43,382 nt of DNA, from NCBI GenBank assembly GCA_024681595.1, contig JAILAN010000132.1, positions 1 to 43,382 on the forward strand, given 5' to 3'. Source of the stretch: Lachnospiraceae bacterium. Lineage in GTDB: Bacteria; Bacillota; Clostridia; Lachnospirales; Lachnospiraceae. Of the stretch, positions 33,966 to 41,364 are shown one piece after another. The position numbers and the translations under genes are program-made. The notes under the pieces were generated by a model. It did no database searches. It was not told the origin of the DNA and worked only from the letters and a program-made list of their open reading frames with translations. The first letter of the stretch is position 1. Each line of letters starts with the position of its first letter.

Positions 33966-36093
33966 ACAGGAAAACAGGGTAATGCGCGTTCTCAGCGCGC
34001 TCGGCATAATCTTTATAGCAGCGGGACATATCGAGTTTGACCTTTTTACGATCAAAGGCGTTTTTCCGTATTATTCGTTCCACGTATTCATATTTCTGTT
34101 TACGGCCGGATATTTTTATAAAAGGAGCAGTGAAGAGGCTCCTTTAAAGTATGTCCTTAAAAAGGCGGTGAACTTTCTTGTTCCGTATTTTGTCTTTAAC
34201 CTGATATACGGGATGATCTCCACGTATCTTAATACCAGAGGCTTTGCGATAGGACATGATCTTTCGCTGTACAGCCTGTTTGCCGAACCGTTCATGGGGG
34301 GCCATCAGTATATGCTGAACGCTCCTTCGTGGTTCCTCATATCGCTTTTCTTTGTTGAGGCCATCAACGTGTTTTTAAGCAGGCTTCTTGCCACCGTACA
34401 CCTTGATGATGAGTGGATAGTCTTTGGGATTTACCTGGCGCTGGGTGTTGCAACGGTATTTCTGTCCATATGTGGGCACGTCTGGGGCCCGTACAAGGAT
34501 ATAGGCAGGATCCTGTTTATGTTGTTCGGCTTCGGATTGGGCAGACTGTATAAAACCAAACTTGAACCGCACAAGCCCGCGCTTGACACTATGGATGGCA
34601 TTCTGGCCCTGTGCGTGGGAGTGGTTTTTGTATTCATATTGCAGATGATGATAGTACGATTTATGGGCGGTCTGGCATTCAGTACGGTATGGGTGACCGG
34701 ATTTGCCAACGGCCCGTTTATCCCGTTCATAACAATAACAACAGGTATTTTATTTTGGCTGATGATAAGTGAACTGCTTGTGTACGGCCTTTCCAGATTC
34801 CCGATGACCGGGAAGATACTTGATGGCATATGTACTATAGGCCGCAGCACAAAGTCTGTGATGCTCCATCATGTTTTTGTGATTTTCCTAATAAATTCGG
34901 TGATCTCGGCCATATACGGAGCCGGACACGGAATGACTCTTTTTGACACGGACAGATACCATTCCGATGTTTATTACGTATACGGACAGGGACAGACGGA
35001 TGTTCCGAAGATTTTTTATCTCATACTTTGTATCCTGATCCCGATCCTGATGTCAAAACTGTACAGGAAGGTTATAAAATATAAAGCGGCATTTATGTCC
35101 GTTCTGATGCTGCTGATTCTGGGTGTTACCGGATGCGCGGGCAGATCGGAAATTCCGCCGGAATATAAGGCTGAGGATTATATCAGGGAATCGGAAGCCG
35201 TATCCGAAGTCGTTAATGGCGCGGAGGTCATGACCAATCCTGATGATACGCTCAGTGTGCCCACATGGATAACCAAAATAGACGGACTATACTTCATAGT
35301 GGACTGCTATCATAACCGCGTTATATACTCGGACAGTCTTGATGATCCTCTGTATACATGGAATATCATGACGGATGAGATCAACATGGGACATACGGTC
35401 GCATCGGACGGCAGGGTGTATCTCGTTGATGATACTGAGAACAACAGGATACTGGTCTTTGAAAAAGGAACAGGAGCCGATGGAGTTCCATCCTTTACGC
35501 TGACGCAGAAATTCGAAGATATAGGCGAACGTCCGCACTACGTGATCTATGATGAACCTACGGACACATTCTATGCCTGGAGCTCGCTCACGGGAGAAAT
35601 GTATCTGTTCAGGCATGAAAAGGATTCATCCGGGATGTACCTGACAGATATAAAGAGCATTCCCGAACTTGACGGTTTTTATGTGCGCTCGTTTACCATC
35701 ATGGATGACCGGATATTTTTTGTATCCGGCAATCTCAATATAATAGAGGCAGATCTTAATACCTTCGAGATCAAAAACAGATATCCGGTTCCGGATTCCA
35801 TAGCCGGTATGATCCAGCTGACGAAGATACAGGATTACTATTATATAACGATATCAACGGATCTGATGGCCGACCAGAGCGCGGCAACGATAATAAGGAC
35901 AAAAGACCTTAATTCACTCATCACCGGTGATTACGAGGATATTTACGATAAATTCGTCGGAGGGGGTACTCCATACTGCATAACGCAGATAGACGGAGTC
36001 TATTATCTGTGCGAACACAGGATCCCCGGACACAGTATCTGGAGCTTTAATGTCATTGACAATGAGCTTACCGATATAACCGACGTATACTGA
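33958..36093 (+). CDS. Acyltransferase-3 membrane domain fused to a beta-propeller-like domain
   Basis: A 711-residue fusion. Residues 1-375 are an integral membrane acyltransferase-3 domain, with RVLSALGIIFIAAGHIEFDLF (catalytic-type His) and SFHVFIFLFTAGYFY and about ten helices. These enzymes transfer acyl groups from cytoplasmic acyl-CoA to exported glycans. At 380-393 comes MSVLMLLILGVTGC, a lipoprotein-like signal with lipobox and Cys393 inside the chain. The remaining ~320 residues consist of repeated beta-sheet units (for example YFIVDCYHNRVIYSDSL, VYLVDDTENNRILVFEKG, RIFFVSGNLNIIEAD) like an NHL/SMP-30 propeller. I start at 33958, overlapping the previous stop by eight bases; the longer reading from 33907 lies within that gene. 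No stop or frame change separates the two halves. Confidence 0.82.
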   Translation: MDRQENRVMRVLSALGIIFIAAGHIEFDLFTIKGVFPYYSFHVFIFLFTAGYFYKRSSEEAPLKYVLKKAVNFLVPYFVFNLIYGMISTYLNTRGFAIGHDLSLYSLFAEPFMGGHQYMLNAPSWFLISLFFVEAINVFLSRLLATVHLDDEWIVFGIYLALGVATVFLSICGHVWGPYKDIGRILFMLFGFGLGRLYKTKLEPHKPALDTMDGILALCVGVVFVFILQMMIVRFMGGLAFSTVWVTGFANGPFIPFITITTGILFWLMISELLVYGLSRFPMTGKILDGICTIGRSTKSVMLHHVFVIFLINSVISAIYGAGHGMTLFDTDRYHSDVYYVYGQGQTDVPKIFYLILCILIPILMSKLYRKVIKYKAAFMSVLMLLILGVTGCAGRSEIPPEYKAEDYIRESEAVSEVVNGAEVMTNPDDTLSVPTWITKIDGLYFIVDCYHNRVIYSDSLDDPLYTWNIMTDEINMGHTVASDGRVYLVDDTENNRILVFEKGTGADGVPSFTLTQKFEDIGERPHYVIYDEPTDTFYAWSSLTGEMYLFRHEKDSSGMYLTDIKSIPELDGFYVRSFTIMDDRIFFVSGNLNIIEADLNTFEIKNRYPVPDSIAGMIQLTKIQDYYYITISTDLMADQSAATIIRTKDLNSLITGDYEDIYDKFVGGGTPYCITQIDGVYYLCEHRIPGHSIWSFNVIDNELTDITDVY

Positions 36094-36109
36094 AAAGGAA
36101 CCGCTTTTG

Positions 36110-36118
36110 TGGTATAAT
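36110..36118 (+). promoter_or_regulatory. Extended -10 promoter just upstream of the DUF6077-like gene
   Basis: TGGTATAAT at 36110-36118 is a perfect extended -10; CTGAAA at 36090-36095 could be the -35 at 17 bases. The ATG at 36126 is only seven bases downstream of the -10, so transcripts from here would be essentially leaderless. Confidence 0.6.
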
Positions 36119-36125
36119 ATTTACC

Positions 36126-37223
36126 ATGATCATATTAAAATCGCTGAGTCTGATATTCACGTTGGTCGTTCTTCCTGCACTGGCCGGAATACTGCCTCTG
36201 CATTTTTTTAAAATCAAGCAACGCTCTGTGGGCAAAACTATTATCCTCGGATACATAGTTTCATTGGCCATTCTCGAACTCATAGGTATCCCGATAGTTC
36301 TGACATTTACATACACCGGATATATCTTTCTTATAGTGCTGTACATGGTGCTGATGGTCTTTGTCGCCGTATTGGGACTTTATATCACGCACAGGGATGC
36401 ACTAAGGGCCAAAAAGAACGGTCTGCCCTTTGCCGGAGTCAGACAGCTCGTGAGCGGACAGATAAACGGTATAGTCAATGCCTCTCTCGAGAGCAAGATA
36501 TACTTTATTATCATCAGTCTCCTTATGATCTTCCAACTCGTTCAGGCTGTGAGACTGGCCTCGTACGATGTTGATGATGCGTTTTATAATGCCTATGCCA
36601 GATCAGCTCAGCAGTACGGGACTCTATACCGCATAGACCCCAGCACGGGCAGGAGCTTTTCGCTTGATATGAGGCATGCAATGGCGCTGTTCCCGATATT
36701 ACAGGCTATGGTAAGCACCCTCTCGGGAGTTCATCTGCTCATCGTTTCCCACAAACTCATTCCACTCATACTTATACCGCTCTCGTACGCGGTATATTAC
36801 GAGATCTCGGGAGTCATCTTTGCCGGAGAGCGCGAGAAAAGACTGCTCTTCATGCTGCTGGTAAATGCGTTTCGGATATTCGGAAACATCTCGGAATACA
36901 CTACGGAGACGTTCTTTTATATTAGAACCTGGCAGGGCAAATCCCTGACAGGCAATTTCATCATCCCTGCACTGATATGGATCTTTTTAAGTCTTCGGGA
37001 TGACAGGGAGAACAAGGAAGGGATCGTATACTGGGTTCTTATAGGAATCCTGATCCTGGCCGGAGGTTCATCGAGTTCTCTGGCAGTACTGTTAACGTGC
37101 GCATCAACGATGCTCTACGGATTACTTTTTGCAATACGTGACAGGAGTGTCAGAATATTGGCCAAATCGCTGATAGCCTGCATTCCCGGTTTTTTATACA
37201 TCATCATCTATCTGCTCAATTAG
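36126..37223 (+). CDS. DUF6077-like membrane protein, N-terminal part (ends at in-frame TAG)
   Basis: A 365-residue multi-pass protein. The first outer loop, SYDVDDAFYNAYARSAQQYG...YRIDPSTGR, resembles DUF6077/GT-C-like membrane proteins, where paired acids lie just outside the first helices. The chain stops at TAG 37221-37223 within a hydrophobic segment (FLYIIIYLLN). Reading continues open in the same frame through PLTNGGN to the Met of the next gene and on for 268 residues. The two parts together (~641 residues) have a plan like other family members. It may therefore be one gene broken by a nonsense mutation, or two coupled genes. There is no ribosome site before the ATG, but an extended -10 promoter sits immediately upstream. 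Confidence 0.75.
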   Translation: MIILKSLSLIFTLVVLPALAGILPLHFFKIKQRSVGKTIILGYIVSLAILELIGIPIVLTFTYTGYIFLIVLYMVLMVFVAVLGLYITHRDALRAKKNGLPFAGVRQLVSGQINGIVNASLESKIYFIIISLLMIFQLVQAVRLASYDVDDAFYNAYARSAQQYGTLYRIDPSTGRSFSLDMRHAMALFPILQAMVSTLSGVHLLIVSHKLIPLILIPLSYAVYYEISGVIFAGEREKRLLFMLLVNAFRIFGNISEYTTETFFYIRTWQGKSLTGNFIIPALIWIFLSLRDDRENKEGIVYWVLIGILILAGGSSSSLAVLLTCASTMLYGLLFAIRDRSVRILAKSLIACIPGFLYIIIYLLN

Positions 37224-37244
37224 CCGCTAACTAACGGAGGCAAC

Positions 37245-38051
37245 ATGGTCAATCTGTTCATAATATGCCTTAAGACAGTCAGAGACTTTATGGGTATGAA
37301 GCTGCTGCTCGTACTCACTGTTGCTGTATGGTTATATCTGTTAAAGTGCGAAAAGAACAAGACGTTAAGAGTCATTTTCGTATATGCACCTTTGATAACC
37401 ATGCTCTTTTTCGTATGTCCGCTGGGCTACAAGATATATGAACTGTCAAGGCTCGATACCGACACTTATTACAGGATACTCTGGACGGTTCCGTGCGCTA
37501 TGGTGACCGTATACGGAATGGTCAGACTGATCGGTGAAAAGGCAAAAACAAGGATCATAGGAGCGGTTACCTGCATTCTGCTTATCGCTCTTTGCGGGGA
37601 CTACGTGTATGACAGCCCTCTGCTTTATAAATCCGAGAATTCCTATGCCATACCGGGAGATACGATAACTGTAGTAGATGCTCTTCGTGAATATGACGAT
37701 CATCCGATAATAACGGCGCTTTTCCCTAATGTTCTGACATTGTATGTAAGACAGTATGATTCCATGATCAGAATGCCCTACGGCAGAGAAGTATTTGACC
37801 TTAGAAAGGACTATACACATCCGGTTTATGAGGTGTTTGAACTGCCGGAAGTCATCAATATGAAAAAACTGCTTGATACCACAAGGGAATTCGAGGTTCA
37901 ATACATTGTTTTCTATGCGGGGCAAAAGACGGATATTACGCCCGAAGAAGCCGGGCTAAAATATATCGATAAAAAGGGTAACTACACTATTTATCAGGAT
38001 CCCGAGATAGCGGAACTGATCAAGGAATGGGAGAAGTATTATCCGGGATAA
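37245..38051 (+). CDS. DUF6077-like membrane protein, C-terminal part
   Basis: A 268-residue protein with three to five membrane helices at the N-terminal end, for example LLLVLTVAVWLYLL and VIFVYAPLITMLFFVCPLG. A ~130-residue C-terminal extracytoplasmic domain follows (VVDALREYDDHPIITALFPNVLTLYVRQYD...). The start has GGAGG four bases ahead (37236-37240), so independent translation is possible. It is in the same frame as the preceding gene, with only the TAG at 37221 and seven sense codons between. The C-terminal domain resembles those ending the two GT-C proteins upstream, supporting a role in the same surface-glycan process. The next gene starts three bases after its stop. Confidence 0.72.
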   Translation: MVNLFIICLKTVRDFMGMKLLLVLTVAVWLYLLKCEKNKTLRVIFVYAPLITMLFFVCPLGYKIYELSRLDTDTYYRILWTVPCAMVTVYGMVRLIGEKAKTRIIGAVTCILLIALCGDYVYDSPLLYKSENSYAIPGDTITVVDALREYDDHPIITALFPNVLTLYVRQYDSMIRMPYGREVFDLRKDYTHPVYEVFELPEVINMKKLLDTTREFEVQYIVFYAGQKTDITPEEAGLKYIDKKGNYTIYQDPEIAELIKEWEKYYPG

Positions 38052-38054
38052 GAG

Positions 38055-39485
38055 ATGAGCTTTAATTCTTTTGGATTCATACTGGTATTTTTGCCGGTGA
38101 CATTATTGATATATTGGATGCTGAAGAAAAAAGGACAGAACGGTGTGTCCGTATGGTTCCTTGTTTTGGCATCCGTATTTTTTTATTGTGTGAATTTCCC
38201 GAAGGGGATCGTGCCGTTTGCGCTGTCTCTTATCGTTAATTATTTACTGGCTCAGAGGATACTCCTTGGATGCCGTAAAACCTTTCTTACGGCAGGGATT
38301 GTATTTAATGTCATACTTCTTTGTATCTTTAAATACTCGATCCTGATATTTCCGGATGTCGGCAATATACTCAGTGCTCCCGGGATCAGTTTTTATACCT
38401 TTGCCCAGATAGCGCTGCTGTGTGAATGCAGTGTCGGTACGGTACGAGAACTCTCCGCCGGGGAATATGCGTTTTTAATGACGTTCTTTCCCAAGATAAC
38501 TCAGGGCCCGATAACACAGCCGGGAGATATATTACCCCAGGGAAAAGGCAGGGACCGCGTGGATGCCGAGACCATATACAGAAGTATCCTCCTTTTTACG
38601 ATCGGCTGCTTTAAAAAGGTCATTATAGCAGATACGCTGGGTGCTGCCGCAGACTATGGTTTTTCAAACCTCGAGAGCATGCATTCCGGTGAGGCACTTA
38701 TCATAATGCTCTCATATACGCTGCAGCTGTACTTTGACTTCAGCGGATACTGCGATATGGCCACAGCCGTTGCCGCACTGTTCGGGTTCGAACTGCCGCT
38801 AAACTTTGACAGTCCGTATAAAGCTCACAATATCGCCGAATTCTGGAAAAGATGGCACATGAGTCTGACACGGTTTTTGACTAAATACATCTATATTCCG
38901 CTTGGAGGCAACAGACGGGGCCTTAGGCGGACATGCATAAATATCCTCATTGTTTTCCTTATCAGCGGAATCTGGCACGGTGCCGGGATCACGTTCGTGA
39001 TCTGGGGAATGATGCACGGGTTGCTGATGCTGATATACAGGCTGTACAGTACATATAAAAAACCGTCCGATAAAAGCAATGTCGTAATAAAGGGACTTAG
39101 TGTGATACTGACATTTCTGTATGTGAACGCTGCCTGGGTCTTTTTCAGGGCTCCGGGGATAAAGGATGCGGTATCCCTGTTCAGATCCGTTGCGGATATG
39201 TGGTTTCCGAGGCTTAATTACGGACTTGCCAAGTGCTTTAACATAGAGGAACTGTGGTATGTGATAAAGGTGCTCCACCTGGACGGATACAGCAACAGCA
39301 TTTACATCCTGATGTTCGTTATCCTCGCATCGCTCCTGGCTGTCGTCTTTTTCGCACCGAATTCCGTGGATATATCAAAGAAATGCAAGATAAGCTGGGG
39401 GACAAGCATACTTATCATTGTGCTGGGTGTATGGTGTCTTCTCTCGTTTGAGGGTGTAGCCACATACCTGTATGTAAATTTCTAG
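38055..39485 (+). CDS. MBOAT-family O-acyltransferase (AlgI/DltB type)
   Basis: Multi-pass O-acyltransferase, 476 residues, that passes acyl groups across the membrane to a glycan. The family's N-terminus is MSFNSFGFILVFLPVTLLIYW. Core motifs: FFPKITQGPITQPGDILPQ, FDFSGYCDMATAVAALFGF, NFDSPYKAHNIAEFWKRWHMSLTRFL with its conserved WHMSL, and the catalytic His308 in SGIWHGAG. It starts three bases after the previous stop without a strong ribosome site. Its partner, an SGNH-like protein, is seven bases downstream, the usual pairing (as AlgI with AlgJ/X or DltB with DltD). Confidence 0.93.
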   Translation: MSFNSFGFILVFLPVTLLIYWMLKKKGQNGVSVWFLVLASVFFYCVNFPKGIVPFALSLIVNYLLAQRILLGCRKTFLTAGIVFNVILLCIFKYSILIFPDVGNILSAPGISFYTFAQIALLCECSVGTVRELSAGEYAFLMTFFPKITQGPITQPGDILPQGKGRDRVDAETIYRSILLFTIGCFKKVIIADTLGAAADYGFSNLESMHSGEALIIMLSYTLQLYFDFSGYCDMATAVAALFGFELPLNFDSPYKAHNIAEFWKRWHMSLTRFLTKYIYIPLGGNRRGLRRTCINILIVFLISGIWHGAGITFVIWGMMHGLLMLIYRLYSTYKKPSDKSNVVIKGLSVILTFLYVNAAWVFFRAPGIKDAVSLFRSVADMWFPRLNYGLAKCFNIEELWYVIKVLHLDGYSNSIYILMFVILASLLAVVFFAPNSVDISKKCKISWGTSILIIVLGVWCLLSFEGVATYLYVNF

Positions 39486-39491
39486 GATCGT

Positions 39492-40595
39492 ATGACAGAT
39501 AGCAGGATAAAAAAACATCTCATAGTAATACCTGTGGTGATCATCATCATTCTCGTAATATGTGCGGGAATGGTCTTTTATGTCGATCCTTTTTTTCACT
39601 ATCACGCGCCGATAGAGGGGTTCCCGTATGTGGTGGATAATCAGCTGACACAGAATCCCGGAATGGCCAGACATATGGAATATGATTCCGTTATCCTGGG
39701 GTCTTCAATGACAGTTAACTTTGAGACAGACTGGTTTAAAGAGCTCTACGGGTTAAATACACTAAAGCTAAGCTATTCATCGGCCTATCCGAAGGACATC
39801 AGCAACATACTTGAAAAGATATACAGCCCGTACGACGACGGCAGAGCCAAAGACATCCGGGAAGTATACCTGGGGCTGGATATCATCACGTATTCGGGAG
39901 ATACTGATGAGACCAAATATCCACTACCGGGATACCTTTATGATTCAAATCCGTTAAACGACATAAATTATCTGTTAAATAAAGACGTACTTCTGCAGTA
40001 CGTTCTGCGGCCCATGGCTGATCCCGAGCCCACGAACCTGTCGCATGTATATGCGAGCTGGTGGACAGATGAATATTATAATGAGGAGTGGGTGTTAAGG
40101 GGGCATGATGCTCCTTCGATAAATCCCGTGCCCATGGATGAACATGCCTTTGATCCGGGTATAGCTAAAAACCTGGAGGTTAACATCATTCCCTATATCA
40201 AAGCACATCCCGAAACGCATTTTCATATCTTTTTTCCGCCGTACAGCATCCTGTTCTGGAATGATGTAATGCTGGATAACAGGCTGGAGGCTACATTTAA
40301 TGCATACAGGTGCGTGTGCGATATGCTCCTTCAATATGACAATGTAAGGATGTACTTTTTCCCGGCTGAATCGGACATCGTAACAGACCTAAATAACTAT
40401 GCGGATTACACTCATTACAGGCCGGAGATCAATTACTATATGACGACCTGCTTTGACGAAGGGGCACCAGAGGATCTGATATCGAAGGACCCCTATGATA
40501 AAACAGGAATAAACACATATCTGGATCGTGTCCGGGATATGCTTGATGAATATGATTTTGAAACACTTAACGCAAAACTGGAACAATATCATTAA
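39492..40595 (+). CDS. SGNH/DltD-like acyltransferase partner of the MBOAT protein
   Basis: A 367-residue protein with one N-terminal membrane anchor (IVIPVVIIIILVICAGMVFYV) and an extracytoplasmic SGNH-hydrolase-like domain. The nucleophile motif is SVILGSSMTVNF (Ser71/Ser72), and the Asp-x-x-His pair is YADYTHYRPE (Asp305, His308). Proteins like this take the acyl group from the MBOAT partner and put it on the glycan hydroxyl outside the cell. It is seven bases from the MBOAT gene. No direct family name is assigned; the role is inferred from motifs and pairing. Confidence 0.82.
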   Translation: MTDSRIKKHLIVIPVVIIIILVICAGMVFYVDPFFHYHAPIEGFPYVVDNQLTQNPGMARHMEYDSVILGSSMTVNFETDWFKELYGLNTLKLSYSSAYPKDISNILEKIYSPYDDGRAKDIREVYLGLDIITYSGDTDETKYPLPGYLYDSNPLNDINYLLNKDVLLQYVLRPMADPEPTNLSHVYASWWTDEYYNEEWVLRGHDAPSINPVPMDEHAFDPGIAKNLEVNIIPYIKAHPETHFHIFFPPYSILFWNDVMLDNRLEATFNAYRCVCDMLLQYDNVRMYFFPAESDIVTDLNNYADYTHYRPEINYYMTTCFDEGAPEDLISKDPYDKTGINTYLDRVRDMLDEYDFETLNAKLEQYH

Positions 40596-40610
40596 AGGAG
40601 AACGTGTGTT

Positions 40611-40988
40611 ATGAAAAAAGCGGGAGTTGGAGGATTTATACTTTTACAGATATCTTTCCTGATCTACAGCTGCTCATCGATAGTAGCAAAGCTGGCATCG
40701 GGAAATGAAGTCATGAGCCTTAAGTTCATACTTTTCTACGGGCTGGAGGTAGTGATACTGGGAGTATATGCCATACTGTGGCAGCAGGTCATCAAGAAGT
40801 TCGAATTGTCTGTGGCATATGCAAATAAGGCCGTTACATTGCTATGGGCTCTGCTGTGGAGTGTGCTGATCTTCCACGAAAAGCTTCAGTGGAATCATAT
40901 CGCCGGAGTTGCGATAGTTATTGTCGGTATAGTTGTATTGAACCTGGGACAGGTTGAAAAAGAAAAGGAGGATGCCGTAAATGATTAA
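40611..40988 (+). CDS. EmrE/EamA-like small membrane protein (flippase subunit 1)
   Basis: A 125-residue four-helix membrane protein of the small-multidrug-resistance/EamA fold, with LSVAYANKAVTLLWALLWSVLIFHEKLQWNH as the most conserved segment. Heterodimers of such small proteins (ArnE-ArnF) flip carrier-linked sugars across the membrane. AAAGGAG at 40594-40600 precedes the ATG. It overlaps the next gene by eight bases, so the two subunits are translationally coupled. With GT-C enzymes upstream, a lipid-sugar flippase role is more likely than drug efflux (inference). Confidence 0.82.
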   Translation: MKKAGVGGFILLQISFLIYSCSSIVAKLASGNEVMSLKFILFYGLEVVILGVYAILWQQVIKKFELSVAYANKAVTLLWALLWSVLIFHEKLQWNHIAGVAIVIVGIVVLNLGQVEKEKEDAVND

Positions 40989-41325
40989 TCCATATGTAAT
41001 ACTGCTCATAGTTTCGGTCATCGTAGCGTCCTTTGCACAGATCCTGCTCAAGAAATCTTCAATGATAACCTACAGCAGCCGCATACGTGAATACCTTAAT
41101 CTTTATGTCATAGTCGGCTACGGGATGATGTTTTTGTCTTTGTTTATGACCATGATCTCATACAAGGGATTTAAGAACTTTGCCAATGTACCGCTGCTTG
41201 AATCCCTCGGATATGCGGTTGTGATGGTGCTTGGATATTTCTTTTTCAAAGAGAAGATAACACTAAGAAAAGTGCTGGGTATAGCCCTAATACTGGGTGG
41301 AATATTTGTCTATAACATGGTATAA
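40981..41325 (+). CDS. EmrE/EamA-like small membrane protein (flippase subunit 2)
   Basis: A 114-residue four-helix membrane protein, partner of the preceding one. Helix 1 is YVILLIVSVIVASFAQILLKKSS, and the typical ending is YAVVMVLGYFFFKEKITLRKVLGIALILGGI (Glu before Lys-Ile as in this fold). GGAGG in the end of the previous gene serves as ribosome site. The TAA stop overlaps the TATAAT promoter of the lysozyme gene. Confidence 0.83.
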   Translation: MINPYVILLIVSVIVASFAQILLKKSSMITYSSRIREYLNLYVIVGYGMMFLSLFMTMISYKGFKNFANVPLLESLGYAVVMVLGYFFFKEKITLRKVLGIALILGGIFVYNMV

Positions 41326-41326
41326 T
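41318..41326 (+). promoter_or_regulatory. Extended -10 promoter of the lysozyme gene
   Basis: TGGTATAAT at 41318-41326, identical to the -10 at 36110-36118; a -35 is not obvious. It embeds the stop codon of the preceding gene. Transcription would start near 41333, giving a leader of about 32 bases. Confidence 0.6.
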
Positions 41327-41364
41327 TTAATATCTATGTGTACAAATGAAAGGTTAGGATCAAG

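Noticed and set aside
37221-37223. Pyrrolysine or other recoding of the in-frame TAG
   Set aside because: TAG ends several unrelated genes in the window normally, and no pyl genes are seen.
40611-41325. Drug-efflux SMR pair
   Set aside because: Not excluded, but the position after GT-C and MBOAT genes makes a lipid-linked sugar flippase the better reading.
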